The notes: a model not told the origin generated them from the letters alone. DNA of 64,000 bases from Lachnospiraceae bacterium MD308 (GCA_010206225.2 VIQU02000005.1:35027-99026), one strand, 5' to 3'. Shown: positions 45,254-55,041, numbered from the stretch's first letter. Numbers and translations: made by a program.

Positions 45254-45946
45254 ATGAACTTGCAATCTTTAGATATATTATACGAAGACACTCACATTCT
45301 CGTATGCATAAAGCCCTCCGGCACTGCGACACAGAGCAGGAGCATTAAAAGCCCGGATATGGAAAGCATTTTAAAAAACCATATAGCAAAAAGTACCGCC
45401 TGCAAAAATTTTTTCGCCAACAGCTTTGCAAAAGAGCCATACCTCGCGGTTATACACCGTCTGGATCAGCCGGTACAGGGAATCATGGTTTTCGCAAAGA
45501 CTCCCTTCGCCGCCAAAGAGCTGAGCAGACAGCTCCAAACTGATAACTTTGGTAAATACTACCGCGCCCTGGTCTCCTGCAAGCCGTCAAAAGCTTCGGA
45601 TACACTGGAAGACTATATGAGGAAAAATAAAAAAGACAATGTCTCCCGCATCTGTCAGAAAGAGACTCCCGGAGCAAAGCTTGCAAGATTAAGCTACAGA
45701 ACCGTTCCCAAAAGCGAACAATATTTTATGTCCGGCTTGTCAGAACTTGACATCCATCTGCACACCGGCCGACACCATCAAATCCGCGTACAACTTGCCA
45801 ATATAGGCTGTCCTGTCGTGGGAGACACAAAATATAATCCCCAAAGTGCAGAAACCTCCGGCTGGCAGGAATTAAAACTCTGCTCTTACCGGCTGGAATT
45901 TACACATCCAAAGACAAAAAAGCCCATGAGCTTCTCACTTATCTGA
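45254..45946 (+). CDS. RluA-family pseudouridine synthase
   Basis: This 230-residue RNA pseudouridine synthase has the catalytic aspartate in HRLDQPVQGIMVFAKT, and later LHTGRHHQIRVQLANIG. There is no S4 RNA-binding domain at the N-terminus, so it is a short RluA/RluC-type enzyme; the target uridine in rRNA or tRNA cannot be assigned. GGAGAATTC precedes the ATG. It is a single-gene unit convergent with spoVG. Confidence 0.93.
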   Translation: MNLQSLDILYEDTHILVCIKPSGTATQSRSIKSPDMESILKNHIAKSTACKNFFANSFAKEPYLAVIHRLDQPVQGIMVFAKTPFAAKELSRQLQTDNFGKYYRALVSCKPSKASDTLEDYMRKNKKDNVSRICQKETPGAKLARLSYRTVPKSEQYFMSGLSELDIHLHTGRHHQIRVQLANIGCPVVGDTKYNPQSAETSGWQELKLCSYRLEFTHPKTKKPMSFSLI

Positions 45947-46003
45947 GAACATCTGCCTCTTTTGCATAGTGCCTTCACACACTTTTTCATCACATAACGC
46001 CAG

Positions 46004-46040
46004 AATGCTCCGGAACTACATAGAATATAGTTCCGGAGCA
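46004..46040. terminator. Perfect 14-bp hairpin between convergent genes
   Basis: Arms 46004-46017 and 46027-46040 (ATGCTCCGGAACTA and complement) pair perfectly around nine bases. It lies between the pseudouridine synthase and spoVG stops, and lacks a clear U-run on either side. Confidence 0.6.
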
Positions 46041-46061
46041 TCCCTCACCTCTCGATAAATA

Positions 46062-46331
46062 TTACACTGCATCTTCTAATAGCGCTTTCTCATATTCCTC
46101 GAGAATAATACTCTGAATGCGCTCTCTGGTGCTCGAATTAATCGGATGTGCAATATCCCGATATTCGCCATCTACTGCTTTCTTACTCGGCATTGCAATG
46201 AACAAGCCTTTCTCACCTTCGATAACCTTGATGTCGTGTACTACAAATTCTCCATCCATAGTAACTGATACGACTGCCTTTAGTTTCCCTTCCTTTGCCA
46301 CTCTGCGTGCACGTACATCCGTAATCTGCAT
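46062..46331 (-). CDS. spoVG: Septation/regulatory protein SpoVG
   Basis: This 89-residue SpoVG protein is a small RNA/DNA-binding regulator conserved in Firmicutes that affects septation, sporulation and virulence. The sequence begins [11 protein letters not shown] and contains [20 protein letters not shown], the family core, then [15 protein letters not shown]. The length is typical. AGGAGCC precedes the ATG. It directly follows glgD on the same strand, 32 bp away. Confidence 0.97.
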   Translation of the reverse strand: MQITDVRARRVAKEGKLKAVVSVTMDGEFVVHDIKVIEGEKGLFIAMPSKKAVDGEYRDIAHPINSSTRERIQSIILEEYEKALLEDAV

Positions 46332-46363
46332 TGTTCATGGCTCCTTTCTGTCCAATCGTTGAA

Positions 46364-47482
46364 CTATAGTGCATATCTCTCATTTTTTTCAACGACCACT
46401 TTTACACCATTTTCTCCTACGTGACGCGTATTTGCACGAATTGTGTCCCGACTTTCTACAATACAGTTTTCAACATACGTATTGTCCCCGAGATAGACGT
46501 CGTTCAGAATTATTGAATTCTTGATAACACAATTGTTTCCGACAAATGTCTTCTTAAAGAGAATCGAATTTTCTACAGTTCCATTGATGATACTCCCACT
46601 TGCTATAATGCTGTTTTTAACCACTGCCCCCGGGTTATACTTTGCGGGCGGCAGATCGCTGACTTTGGAATAAATCGCCGGTAGCTCTTTGAAAAAATAA
46701 TTTCTGACTTCAGGCTTTAGGAAATCCATATTTGTCTGATAGTACGCCTCCACCGTTGAAATGTTGCTCCAGTAATCTTTTATTTTATAACCATATATTT
46801 TTTTCAGATTCTTGTATCTGATTAAAATATCGGTCACAAAATCATGCCTGTCCTCTTCTGCGCAATGCTCAATCAAATCGATAAGAAGTCTTCTTCTGAT
46901 CACATAGATACCAGTAGAAACTACGCTTGAATTCGCCACCATCGGCTTCTCCTCAAACTCTTCAATACGCATAGACTCGTTCATCTTAATTGTTCCAAAT
47001 CTGCTGGCTTCTTTATAAGATTCCAGTTCTTTATATCCAACTGTAATATCTGCTTTTTTCGCAATATGATATTCCAGCATCTTGTTATAATCCATCTTGT
47101 ATACGGCATCGCCCGACGCAATGATCACATACGGTTCATGGCACTTTCTCAGGAAATCCAGATTCTGATAAATAGCATCCGCCGTCCCTCTGTACCAGTT
47201 CCCGTTATCGGCTGTAATCGTCGGAGTGAAGACATAAAGCCCTCCATGCTTTCTCCCAAAATCCCACCACTTGGAAGAATTCAGATGCTCATTCAATGAG
47301 CGTGCATTATACTGCGTCAACACTGCAACCTTCTGAATATGGGAGTTAGACATATTACTGAGCGTAAAATCAACCGCCCTGTAACTCCCTGCCATAGGCA
47401 TAGCCGCTACCGCTCTCTTTCTGGTCAGGTCACGCATCTTATGGCTGTTACCGCCTGCTAATATAAGTCCTACCGCTCTCAT
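46364..47482 (-). CDS. glgD: Glucose-1-phosphate adenylyltransferase subunit GlgD
   Basis: This 372-residue regulatory subunit partners GlgC in ADP-glucose synthesis for glycogen. The N-terminal nucleotidyltransferase fold is recognisable ([20 protein letters not shown]) but the nucleotide-binding loop is altered from the catalytic GGxGxRL form, as usual for GlgD. Hexapeptide beta-helix repeats follow ([20 protein letters not shown]). The start overlaps the glgC stop by four bases. Confidence 0.93.
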   Translation of the reverse strand: MRAVGLILAGGNSHKMRDLTRKRAVAAMPMAGSYRAVDFTLSNMSNSHIQKVAVLTQYNARSLNEHLNSSKWWDFGRKHGGLYVFTPTITADNGNWYRGTADAIYQNLDFLRKCHEPYVIIASGDAVYKMDYNKMLEYHIAKKADITVGYKELESYKEASRFGTIKMNESMRIEEFEEKPMVANSSVVSTGIYVIRRRLLIDLIEHCAEEDRHDFVTDILIRYKNLKKIYGYKIKDYWSNISTVEAYYQTNMDFLKPEVRNYFFKELPAIYSKVSDLPPAKYNPGAVVKNSIIASGSIINGTVENSILFKKTFVGNNCVIKNSIILNDVYLGDNTYVENCIVESRDTIRANTRHVGENGVKVVVEKNERYAL

Positions 47483-48753
47483 ATGCGCTCACCTGCCTTT
47501 ATCAAAGTCTCGCCGCTTTCCAATAAGTTGTTCGGATAGTCAAACTTCTCCGTAATACCGCTGATAGCCGTATTCTTTCCGATCTGAACTCCCTCCGGCA
47601 CTTTAGAATTCTCTCCGATTGTCACAAGTCCATAAGAATAAACCGACGGCTTCAGCTTATTAGGTACTTCTTTCCCAATACCAATCGTGCAATTCTTCCC
47701 TATCTCAGCATTCTCAGCTATTATGGCTTTATCGATCACACAGCCGTCTCCAACCTGCACGTCCTGCATAATGATTGAGTCACGGACAACAGCCCCTTTT
47801 CCAATCGTCACCCCTGCTCCGATCACACAGTTATGCACTTCTCCATATACTTCACAGCCGTTACTGATTATACTCTTTTCAATCACGGAATTCGAAGAAA
47901 TATACTGTGGCGGCAATGTCCCGCTGTTCGTATAAATCTTCCAGAACTCTTCGTATAAATTAAACTCCGGAATAATATCTATCAGCTCCATATTAGCTTC
48001 CCAATAAGAACCTAATGTGCCGACATCTTTCCAGTAGCCGTTATATTCGTACGCAAACAGCCGATTGCTCCTGCCGTGGCAATACGGAATAATATGCTTT
48101 CCAAAATCACAGCCATGCACCTCTTTGAGCGCAATGAGCGCTTCCTTGAGCACCGACCAGCTGAAAATATAAATCCCCATGGATGCAAGATTACTCTTCG
48201 GCTGTTCAGGCTTTTCCTGAAACTCTGAAATCTGTCCGTCTTCCTCTGCAACAACAATACCGAACCGACTCGCTTCCTCCATCGGCACCGGCATAGCCGC
48301 AATCGTCACATCCGCATGATTCTCCTTATGATAGTCAAGCATAACTTCATAATCCATCTTATATATATGATCCCCCGAAAGAATCAGCACATAATCCGGA
48401 TTAAAAGTCTCCATATAATCAAAATTCTGATAAATCGCATTGGCAGTACCCGTGTACCACTCGCTGCTTCCGCTCTTCTCGTATGGCGGAAGAATGGACA
48501 CACCGCCAAAGTTGCGGTCCAAATCCCACGGTATCCCGATCCCTATATGTGTATTCAAACGTAAGGGCTGATATTGCGTTAATACACCGACGGTATCAAT
48601 TCCTGAGTTAATACAGTTACTAAGAGGGAAATCAATTATACGGTACTTTCCGCCAAAAGCAACCGCCGGCTTTGCAACCTTAGCAGTAAGGACTCCGAGC
48701 CTGCTGCCTTGTCCGCCAGCTAACAGCATGGCTATCATCTCTTTTTTTCTCAT
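47479..48753 (-). CDS. glgC: Glucose-1-phosphate adenylyltransferase
   Basis: This catalytic subunit (424 residues) makes ADP-glucose from ATP and glucose 1-phosphate. The loop [16 protein letters not shown] binds nucleotide, [19 protein letters not shown] and [14 protein letters not shown] are diagnostic, and a left-handed beta-helix closes the C-terminus. I use the ATG at 48753 because GGAGGGG lies just upstream, though the frame extends to 48807. No glycogen synthase or branching gene is present in the window. Confidence 0.96.
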   Translation of the reverse strand: MRKKEMIAMLLAGGQGSRLGVLTAKVAKPAVAFGGKYRIIDFPLSNCINSGIDTVGVLTQYQPLRLNTHIGIGIPWDLDRNFGGVSILPPYEKSGSSEWYTGTANAIYQNFDYMETFNPDYVLILSGDHIYKMDYEVMLDYHKENHADVTIAAMPVPMEEASRFGIVVAEEDGQISEFQEKPEQPKSNLASMGIYIFSWSVLKEALIALKEVHGCDFGKHIIPYCHGRSNRLFAYEYNGYWKDVGTLGSYWEANMELIDIIPEFNLYEEFWKIYTNSGTLPPQYISSNSVIEKSIISNGCEVYGEVHNCVIGAGVTIGKGAVVRDSIIMQDVQVGDGCVIDKAIIAENAEIGKNCTIGIGKEVPNKLKPSVYSYGLVTIGENSKVPEGVQIGKNTAISGITEKFDYPNNLLESGETLIKAGERI

Positions 48754-48784
48754 GTTATCACCCCTCCTTAGTTTTGGTAATGTC

Positions 48785-48813
48785 ATTATAGCACACTTTT
48801 TTGCCATAGTGAA
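48785..48813 (-). promoter_or_regulatory. Promoter of glgC-glgD
   Basis: Minus-strand TTCACT (48808-48813) and a perfect TATAAT (48785-48790) with 17-bp spacing lie about 32 bp before the glgC start. Confidence 0.72.
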
Positions 48814-48878
48814 CGATTTTTACAATATTTTTATCTTTTACAGTATCTTTTTATGGAAATATGCCAAACAACTTAATC

Positions 48879-48907
48879 TTGGTTTTTTCACAATATCTGT
48901 TTATAAT
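48879..48907 (+). promoter_or_regulatory. Probable promoter of murC
   Basis: TTGGTT (48879-48884) and a perfect TATAAT (48902-48907), 17 bp apart, would start a transcript near 48914. The resulting leader of about 100 bases contains two perfect palindromes. Confidence 0.5.
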
Positions 48908-48927
48908 AATATGATAAGGGCATATAG

Positions 48928-48945
48928 TATATGATATATCATATA
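48928..48945. repeat. Perfect 18-bp palindrome A upstream of murC
   Basis: TATATGATATATCATATA reads the same on both strands. It is AT-only apart from one G/C pair. It could be an operator or a hairpin in the murC leader. Confidence 0.6.
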
Positions 48946-48974
48946 ACATTATTAATAATAAATGTGTATAAAAC

Positions 48975-48992
48975 ACTGGCATGCATGCCAGT
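48975..48992. repeat. Perfect 18-bp palindrome B upstream of murC
   Basis: ACTGGCATGCATGCCAGT is a perfect palindrome ending 21 bp before the murC ATG, next to the AGGAAGG ribosome site. Its position fits an operator or translation-controlling hairpin. Confidence 0.65.
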
Positions 48993-49013
48993 ATATGGAA
49001 TAGGAAGGTGTTT

Positions 49014-50393
49014 ATGTATAAAATAAATTTTGAACAGCCAATACACGTACATTTTATAGGAATCGGCGGCATCAGCATGAGTGGTCTGGCCAAAGTTCTT
49101 CTCAAGGAGGGATTCACCGTCTCCGGCTCCGACAACAAGCGTTCCGCCCTGACGGAACAGCTTGAAGCTGCAGGGGCTGCAATTTTTTATGGTCAAAAAG
49201 CATCTAATATAGTGGACGGAATTGACGTAGTTGTTTATACGGCGGCAATCCACGCTGACAATGAAGAATATATGGCCGCTGTAGATAAAGGGCTTTTCAT
49301 GCTGACACGCGCGCAGCTTCTCGGACAGCTTATGACAAATTATGATATTCCTATTGCTGTTTCCGGAACACATGGAAAGACCACCACAACCTCCATGCTG
49401 ACGCATATACTTCTCGCAGCGGACACAGATCCTACAGTCTCTGTGGGCGGTATCCTGAATGCCATAGGAGGCAATATTCATGTAGGTAATTCAAAGATAT
49501 TCGTAACCGAAGCCTGCGAATATACAAACAGTTTTCTTGAATTTTTTCCAAAAATCAGTATCATCTTAAATATAGACGAGGACCATCTCGATTTTTTTAA
49601 AGATCTTAACGATATCCGCCGTTCTTTCCGCAAGTTTGCAGAACTTCTTCCGGCTGACGGCTGTTTAGTCATCAATGGTCATATCGAACGTCTGGAGGGC
49701 ATTACTAACGGCCTTGTCTGCAAGGTCGTTACTTACGGAACCGATACTGATATGGATTACAGCGCAGCCAACATCTCACACAATGAACTAGGAAACGCCT
49801 CCTTCGACTTGATTAAAAAAGGAACCTTTGTGAAACGGGTAAGCCTGTCTGTTAACGGCGACCACAACGTATCCAATGCACTGGCTGCACTGGCCGTCGC
49901 AGATCTGCTTAACATTTCTGCCGAGAAAGCGTGTGAAGGTCTCAAAAAATTCCGCGGCACAAAACGCCGTTTTGAATACAAAGGTGAAGTAAATGGTATT
50001 ACCGTTATAGACGACTATGCTCATCATCCCACAGAGATAAGAGCATCCCTTATGGCGGCGAGACACTACCCTCACAGGGAAATCTGGTGCATCTTCCAGC
50101 CCCATACCTACACAAGAACAAAAGCACTCTTTCATGAATTTGTCGATGCTTTATCTTATGCGGATCACGTTATTCTGGCAGATATCTATGCTGCCAGAGA
50201 GACAGATACGCTGGGGATTTCATCAAAAGATATCGCCGAATCGCTATGCAGGGAGGATACGGATGCATTCTACCTTTCCTCCTTTGAAGAAATCGAAGTA
50301 TTTTGTCTGGAAAAATGTGAAAAAGGGGACATGTTGATAACTATGGGCGCGGGAGACGTTGTAAACATTGGGGATGCGCTTTTAAAACAGTAG
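49014..50393 (+). CDS. murC: UDP-N-acetylmuramate--L-alanine ligase
   Basis: This 459-residue cytoplasmic peptidoglycan enzyme adds L-alanine to UDP-MurNAc with ATP. The N-terminal Rossmann domain has HFIGIGGISMSGLA, the ATPase loop is GTHGKTTTTSM, and later EACEYTNSFLEF, NIDEDHLDFF and DYAHHPTEI are diagnostic. I place the start at the ATG at 49014 behind AGGAAGG; the upstream open frame lies within palindrome B. The stop is immediately followed by DnaA-box-like sites. Confidence 0.96.
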   Translation: MYKINFEQPIHVHFIGIGGISMSGLAKVLLKEGFTVSGSDNKRSALTEQLEAAGAAIFYGQKASNIVDGIDVVVYTAAIHADNEEYMAAVDKGLFMLTRAQLLGQLMTNYDIPIAVSGTHGKTTTTSMLTHILLAADTDPTVSVGGILNAIGGNIHVGNSKIFVTEACEYTNSFLEFFPKISIILNIDEDHLDFFKDLNDIRRSFRKFAELLPADGCLVINGHIERLEGITNGLVCKVVTYGTDTDMDYSAANISHNELGNASFDLIKKGTFVKRVSLSVNGDHNVSNALAALAVADLLNISAEKACEGLKKFRGTKRRFEYKGEVNGITVIDDYAHHPTEIRASLMAARHYPHREIWCIFQPHTYTRTKALFHEFVDALSYADHVILADIYAARETDTLGISSKDIAESLCREDTDAFYLSSFEEIEVFCLEKCEKGDMLITMGAGDVVNIGDALLKQ

Positions 50394-50425
50394 TTATCCA
50401 CATTTTCCACAGAATTTTATCCACA
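50394..50425 (+). promoter_or_regulatory. Cluster of three DnaA-box-like sites
   Basis: TTATCCACA at 50394-50402 and 50417-50425 matches the DnaA consensus TTATNCACA exactly. TTTTCCACA at 50403-50411 differs by one base. All three point the same way and fill the gap just after murC, upstream of the promoter for the DnaD-like and helicase-loader genes. Confidence 0.7.
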
Positions 50426-50475
50426 AAAAACCTTGTTTTTGACGCAAAAACTTCTTTTTTTGTCAGTCCGGTTAA

Positions 50476-50484
50476 TGCTATAAT
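50476..50484 (+). promoter_or_regulatory. Extended -10 promoter of the dnaD-like operon
   Basis: TGCTATAAT is an extended -10 element with a perfect TATAAT at 50479-50484. It lies about 70 bp upstream of the DnaD-like start, just after the DnaA-box cluster. Confidence 0.62.
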
Positions 50485-50552
50485 AGGTCTTGCACAACGG
50501 GGGAGGACATCCCCTTATAAATATTTATCTGTCTTGGAGGACTGGCAAAACT

Positions 50553-51539
50553 ATGACAAAGTTAACCCTTACAAACCATGTGCAGACGAACACGACCGTA
50601 CTGGAGAACGAGTTCATTGACAAGCACATGGCAAAAGCTAATGGGGAGTATGTAAAGGTTTATCTTTTTTTGCTGCGCCATCTGAAAGGGCCGGGCAATA
50701 TTCCAACGATTTCACAGATCGCGGATGCGCTCGACGATACAGAGAAGGATGTTATCCGCGCACTGAATTATTGGAAAAACCAGGGGTTATTGGACTACGA
50801 AATACGTACAGAGGCTCCGGCAGCAGTTCCTTCTGCCGAGATTCCTGCCTCAGACGTATCCGACATTGAGCGGTTCCGGTCACGCAAGGAGTTCAGGGAA
50901 ATTCTTCATGTAACAGAGCAATATCTTCAAAAAACACTGTCTCATACGGAGATGGATGCCATTACATATTTTTATGAGTCGCTTGGAATGTCCGCAGATT
51001 TGATTGAATATCTCATTGAATACTGCGTCGAGAACAATCATAAAAGTATTCATTATATTAAAAAAGTGGCGTTGTCTTGGCATGAACAGAATATTACAAC
51101 CGTGGCTCAGGCAAAGTGCAACACGGTTTTTTACAACAAGAATTACTACACGGTTTTGAACGCTTACGGAATTAAGGGGCGCGCCCCCGCTGCGTCAGAG
51201 ATTTCTTTTATAAAGAGGTGGTATGAGGAATACTGCTTTTCTTCCGCAGTCATTGTAGAGGCAGTCAACCGCACGATGGATACGATTCACCAGCCAAGCT
51301 TTGATTATACAGAATCCATCTTAAAACGCTGGTTTGAGAAAGACGTCCATGGTCCGGAGGACATTGCCGCCGTTGATTCCGAATATTTGAAAGCCAAAGA
51401 ACAGAAGATGACGAAACGCGAGAACGCAAAGGCACCAAAGAATGCTGCAGCCGGAAGAAAAACGAACAATAGATTCAACAATTTCGACAGTCGCTCCTAC
51501 GACATGGATGATCTGGAGCGAAGGCTTCTGCAGCAGTAA
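50553..51539 (+). CDS. DnaD-domain primosomal protein
   Basis: This 328-residue protein has an N-terminal winged-helix part (about 20-90, ISQIADALDDTEKDVIRALN) and a DnaD/DnaB_2 C-terminal domain, with LGMSADLIEYLIEYCVENN and HYIKKVALSWHEQNI containing the YIxxIxxxW-like signature. A second such helical unit may follow near residue 215-290. DnaD proteins help DnaA or PriA recruit the helicase loader. I use the ATG at 50553 (MTKLTL) after GGAGG; the frame starts earlier at a TTG. It is followed by the loader gene 26 bp downstream. Confidence 0.85.
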   Translation: MTKLTLTNHVQTNTTVLENEFIDKHMAKANGEYVKVYLFLLRHLKGPGNIPTISQIADALDDTEKDVIRALNYWKNQGLLDYEIRTEAPAAVPSAEIPASDVSDIERFRSRKEFREILHVTEQYLQKTLSHTEMDAITYFYESLGMSADLIEYLIEYCVENNHKSIHYIKKVALSWHEQNITTVAQAKCNTVFYNKNYYTVLNAYGIKGRAPAASEISFIKRWYEEYCFSSAVIVEAVNRTMDTIHQPSFDYTESILKRWFEKDVHGPEDIAAVDSEYLKAKEQKMTKRENAKAPKNAAAGRKTNNRFNNFDSRSYDMDDLERRLLQQ

Positions 51540-51565
51540 GCAGATAGTATAAGGAGACTGCTTTT

Positions 51566-52579
51566 ATGGCACTTTCTAATTCGCAGTACGACCAATTGAT
51601 GCGTACTTACGAACTCCGACAACTTGATAATGAACACGGGTTACGGAAACGGTATGAGATTGCCTGCGCCCGTATTCCAGATCTGAAAGAATTGGATGAA
51701 ACTGTCTCTTCTCTGAGTGTTTCTCAGGCAAGACATCTTCTTGAGGGCGATGACTCTGCCTTAAAGCAGTTAAAGGAACAGTTGTCCCTTCTGTTTACCA
51801 AAAAAAAGGAGCTTCTTAGATCTGCGGGTCTGCCCGCAGATTATCTAGAGCTTCACTATACCTGCCCGGATTGTCAGGACACTGGCTATATAGGCACTGA
51901 TAAATGCCACTGCCTCAAGAAGGCAATCGTGGATTTATTATACATGCAGTCTAATCTGCAAGAGATACTGAAACAGGAGAATTTTTCTACTTTCTGCACA
52001 AACTATTATTCCAGCAATTACATCGACCCGCTCACCGGCAGGTCTTCGCAGGAATCTATGCAGACTGCCCTGCGTGTCTGCCACGAATTTGCGGATACCT
52101 TTTCAGAGAAATTCTCTAACATATTGTTATATGGTGATACCGGTGTCGGCAAAACTTTCCTTACACACTGCATCGCAAAAGAACTGATGGATCAGTCTTA
52201 TTCCGTTATTTACTTTTCCGCAGTTTCGCTTTTTGAAAACTTTGCGAAAAATGCATTTGGGAAAAAGGATGAGGCAGATAACGATGTTTTTGACCACATT
52301 TATAACTGTGACTTGCTCATTATTGATGATTTAGGAACAGAGCTTTCTAATTCCTTTACAGTGTCACAGTTATTCGTGTGCTTAAATGAACGGATTCTGC
52401 GCAGAAAACCAACCGTTATTTCTACCAATCTTACACTTGACGACATCAACTCTATTTATTCGGAACGAATATTTTCCCGCATCAGCAGTAATTATATGAT
52501 ACTGCGCCTGACGGGAGACGATATCCGAATTCAGAAGAAATTATTGAATTTGGGAGGTACAAATGATGTTACGCCGTAA
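51566..52579 (+). CDS. Helicase loader, DnaC/DnaI-type ATPase
   Basis: This 337-residue AAA+ protein loads the replicative helicase. The N-terminal part is helical, with a zinc-binding cysteine set (YTCPDCQDTGYIG with CHCLKKA). The ATPase core has Walker A GDTGVGKTFL and Walker B LLIIDDLGTE, then sensor-type STNLTLDD. The layout matches Bacillus DnaI rather than E. coli DnaC because of the zinc region. AAGGAGA precedes the ATG. It overlaps the start of the PRPP synthase gene by 17 bases. Confidence 0.92.
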   Translation: MALSNSQYDQLMRTYELRQLDNEHGLRKRYEIACARIPDLKELDETVSSLSVSQARHLLEGDDSALKQLKEQLSLLFTKKKELLRSAGLPADYLELHYTCPDCQDTGYIGTDKCHCLKKAIVDLLYMQSNLQEILKQENFSTFCTNYYSSNYIDPLTGRSSQESMQTALRVCHEFADTFSEKFSNILLYGDTGVGKTFLTHCIAKELMDQSYSVIYFSAVSLFENFAKNAFGKKDEADNDVFDHIYNCDLLIIDDLGTELSNSFTVSQLFVCLNERILRRKPTVISTNLTLDDINSIYSERIFSRISSNYMILRLTGDDIRIQKKLLNLGGTNDVTP

Positions 52580-53750
52580 TGAACGTGTTCTTGAAAACAT
52601 CCCCGTAGGTGCACTCGGAATCATCCCCTTGGATGGCTGCAAGGAGATGGGGCATCATGTGGATGATTACATCGTAAAATGGCGTCATGAAGACGGACAT
52701 GCTTTTAAAGACGATGTTGTGTTTAATGGTTATGAAAAGGACACCTATCTTATCGACGCAAAAGTTCCCCGCTTTGGCTCAGGGGAAGCCAAAGGCATTA
52801 TTGCTGAATCCGTCCGGGGGCGGGATATCTATCTTATGGTAGATGTCTGCAACTATAGTCTGACTTATTCCTTAACAGGCTGTATCAACCACATGTCTCC
52901 GGATGACCACTATCAGAATCTTAAGAGAGTCATCGCTGCAATCGGGGGAAAAGCCCGGAGAATCAATGTTATCATGCCATTCCTGTATGAGAGCCGTCAG
53001 CACAAAAGAAGCAGCCGCGAATCACTGGACTGCGCGCTGGCACTTCAGGAGCTGGTACGGATGGGAGCAGACAACATCATCACATTTGACGCACATGATC
53101 CACGAGTGCAGAATGCCATACCGCTAAGCGGATTTGAGACGGTCCGTCCGACTTATCAGTTTGTAAAAGGACTTCTTCGCACACACAAAGACCTTAAGAT
53201 CGACAGCGAGCACATGATGGCTATCAGCCCGGATGAAGGCGCGACTGAACGAGCTGTCTATCTTGCGAATGTGCTGAATCTGGATATGGGAATGTTCTAT
53301 AAAAGACGCGACTACACCAGAATTGTTGATGGGCGTAACCCTATCGTTGCCCATGAATTCCTCGGTTCTTCTGTGGAAGGGAAAGATGTCATTATTCTGG
53401 ATGACATGATATCCTCTGGCGACAGTATTTTGGATGTAGCTAAACAACTAAAAAACCGCAAGGCAAAGCGTATCTTTGCCGCCGCGACTTTTGGACTGTT
53501 CACCAACGGTCTTGCTAAGTTCGACAAAGCTTACGAAGAAGGACTGATTGACGGCATCCTGACTTCAAACTTGATCTACCAGACACCGGAGCTTTTGAAA
53601 CGGCCATATTATATTAATTGTGATATGAGCAAATATATCGCTCTCATGATCGACACACTGAACCATGACGGTTCCATTAACAGCATATTGAATCCAAGTG
53701 AACGAATTGTAGACATTGTCGAAAGATACAACAGGGGAGAAGAAGTTTAA
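52563..53750 (+). CDS. prs: Ribose-phosphate pyrophosphokinase
   Basis: This 395-residue PRPP synthase makes PRPP from ribose 5-phosphate and ATP, feeding nucleotide, histidine and NAD synthesis. It contains NVIMPFLYESRQHKR (catalytic flexible loop region), ITFDAHDPR and the PRPP-binding loop VIILDDMISSGDS. It is longer than the ~315-residue classical enzyme, with an extended N-terminus (about 60 residues) as seen in some Clostridia. The ATG pair at 52563 follows GGGAGGT, inside the end of the loader gene. Confidence 0.92.
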   Translation: MMLRRNERVLENIPVGALGIIPLDGCKEMGHHVDDYIVKWRHEDGHAFKDDVVFNGYEKDTYLIDAKVPRFGSGEAKGIIAESVRGRDIYLMVDVCNYSLTYSLTGCINHMSPDDHYQNLKRVIAAIGGKARRINVIMPFLYESRQHKRSSRESLDCALALQELVRMGADNIITFDAHDPRVQNAIPLSGFETVRPTYQFVKGLLRTHKDLKIDSEHMMAISPDEGATERAVYLANVLNLDMGMFYKRRDYTRIVDGRNPIVAHEFLGSSVEGKDVIILDDMISSGDSILDVAKQLKNRKAKRIFAAATFGLFTNGLAKFDKAYEEGLIDGILTSNLIYQTPELLKRPYYINCDMSKYIALMIDTLNHDGSINSILNPSERIVDIVERYNRGEEV

Positions 53751-53774
53751 ATCTTAACCATATGGGAGACGGCC

Positions 53775-54866
53775 ATGAAAAAACACTTTGTCGGAAAAAT
53801 ATTTGTGACGCTATTACTTATCCTGTCTCTTAGCACCAACGCCGCTATGACAACTTATGCCGGCGAATATGTGCCAGCGGCAGTTAATCTGTTTCCTGAA
53901 GCCGCTGATGCCAAGGCTATGCAAGGACCAACTACTTCCATCACCATCAGCGCTGCTGGGGACTGTACTCTTGGAATAGATTCCCGATACAGTCACAACT
54001 TCAACAAATATTACAAGAAAAAGGGAGACAGCTATTTTCTGCGAAAAGCACGCTCTGTCTTCTCACGGGATGATATTACGATTGTTAATTTTGAAGGCAC
54101 ACTTACAGGCTCAACAAAACGCGCCAGAAAAACTTTTGCGTTTAAAGGGCCGAAAAAGTATGCTTCTATCCTGAAAAAAGGTTCTGTCGAAGTCGTGAAT
54201 CTTGCAAATAATCATTCAAAAGATTATGGTAAGACTTCCCTCACAGATACTCAGGAAACACTGAAAAAGAACAAAATCGGCTACTGTTATAACCCAATAA
54301 TCAATTACCAGACAGTAAAAGGCGTTAAAACCGCATTTCTCGGCTTTAACGCACTGGAACGAATTACAAAAAAGCAAGTGAAAAACGGTATCAGTCAGGC
54401 AAAGAAAAATAATGCTGAAATTATTATCGTCAGCTTCCACTGGGGCACAGAACGAAAATACTATCCGAACTCAAAGCAAAAGTCTTTGGGGCATTATGCC
54501 ATTAACTGCGGCGCTTCTCTAGTACTCGGACATCATCCTCATGTACTTCAGGGCATCGAACAATACAAGGGGCGCTACATCGTATATAGTCTCGGAAATT
54601 TCTGCTTCGGTGGTAACAGCAACCCTAAAGATAAGGACACTATGATTTTTCAGCAGACCTTCACTTTAAAAAACGGAAAGCTGCAGACTAAAAACGACGC
54701 AAAGATCATACCCTGTTCACTTTCTTCTCATAAAAACACCAATGATTTCCAGCCCAGAATACTGTCAGGAAGTGAGAAAAAAAGACTTATCAAAAAGATG
54801 AATACCCTCAGCAAAAAGCTCAAAGTTTCTATTGATTCCAGAGGAAATATAAAACGCTCAAAATAA
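53775..54866 (+). CDS. Secreted CapA-like (PGA capsule synthesis family) metallophosphatase-fold protein
   Basis: This 363-residue protein has an N-terminal signal peptide (KIFVTLLLILSLSTNAAMTT, cut near TYA). The CapA/PgsA fold follows: AAGDCTLG, TIVNFEGTLTG, VVNLANNHSKDYG, VSFHWGTE, VLGHHPHVLQG and VYSLGNF, with conserved metal-site residues. Members are tied to poly-gamma-glutamate capsules, but lone copies are common and of uncertain role. No capB/capC genes are present. A lysine-rich tail may bind the wall. GGGAGACGG precedes the ATG. Confidence 0.88.
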   Translation: MKKHFVGKIFVTLLLILSLSTNAAMTTYAGEYVPAAVNLFPEAADAKAMQGPTTSITISAAGDCTLGIDSRYSHNFNKYYKKKGDSYFLRKARSVFSRDDITIVNFEGTLTGSTKRARKTFAFKGPKKYASILKKGSVEVVNLANNHSKDYGKTSLTDTQETLKKNKIGYCYNPIINYQTVKGVKTAFLGFNALERITKKQVKNGISQAKKNNAEIIIVSFHWGTERKYYPNSKQKSLGHYAINCGASLVLGHHPHVLQGIEQYKGRYIVYSLGNFCFGGNSNPKDKDTMIFQQTFTLKNGKLQTKNDAKIIPCSLSSHKNTNDFQPRILSGSEKKRLIKKMNTLSKKLKVSIDSRGNIKRSK

Positions 54867-54982
54867 ATATTATAAATTTTTTTGTTGCTCTTTCGCGTAA
54901 AACATGGTATTCTGGATATGTAACAGGATAAGCAAAGCTTATCCAAAAAAAATATTATTAATTAACCTAACCCTTAACATTC

Positions 54983-55008
54983 ACCGCCATTACATCCGTA
55001 ATGGCGGT
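54983..55008. terminator. Bidirectional terminator after capA-like gene
   Basis: Arms of 11 bp (54983-54993 and 54998-55008, ACCGCCATTAC and complement) pair perfectly with a four-base loop, followed by AATGTTTTCT on the plus strand. Another hairpin (GGATAAGC, 54926-54944) precedes it. Confidence 0.7.
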
Positions 55009-55041
55009 AATGTTTTCTATCTCTGTTTTTATTCCTTTCCT

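Noticed and set aside
53775..54866. Poly-gamma-glutamate capsule locus
   Set aside because: Only a CapA-like protein is present, without CapB, CapC or a regulator, so a capsule function is not supported.
54926..54944. GGATAAGC hairpin as a plus-strand terminator
   Set aside because: It is followed by an A-run, not a T-run, on the plus strand; the later hairpin at 54983-55008 is the better terminator.
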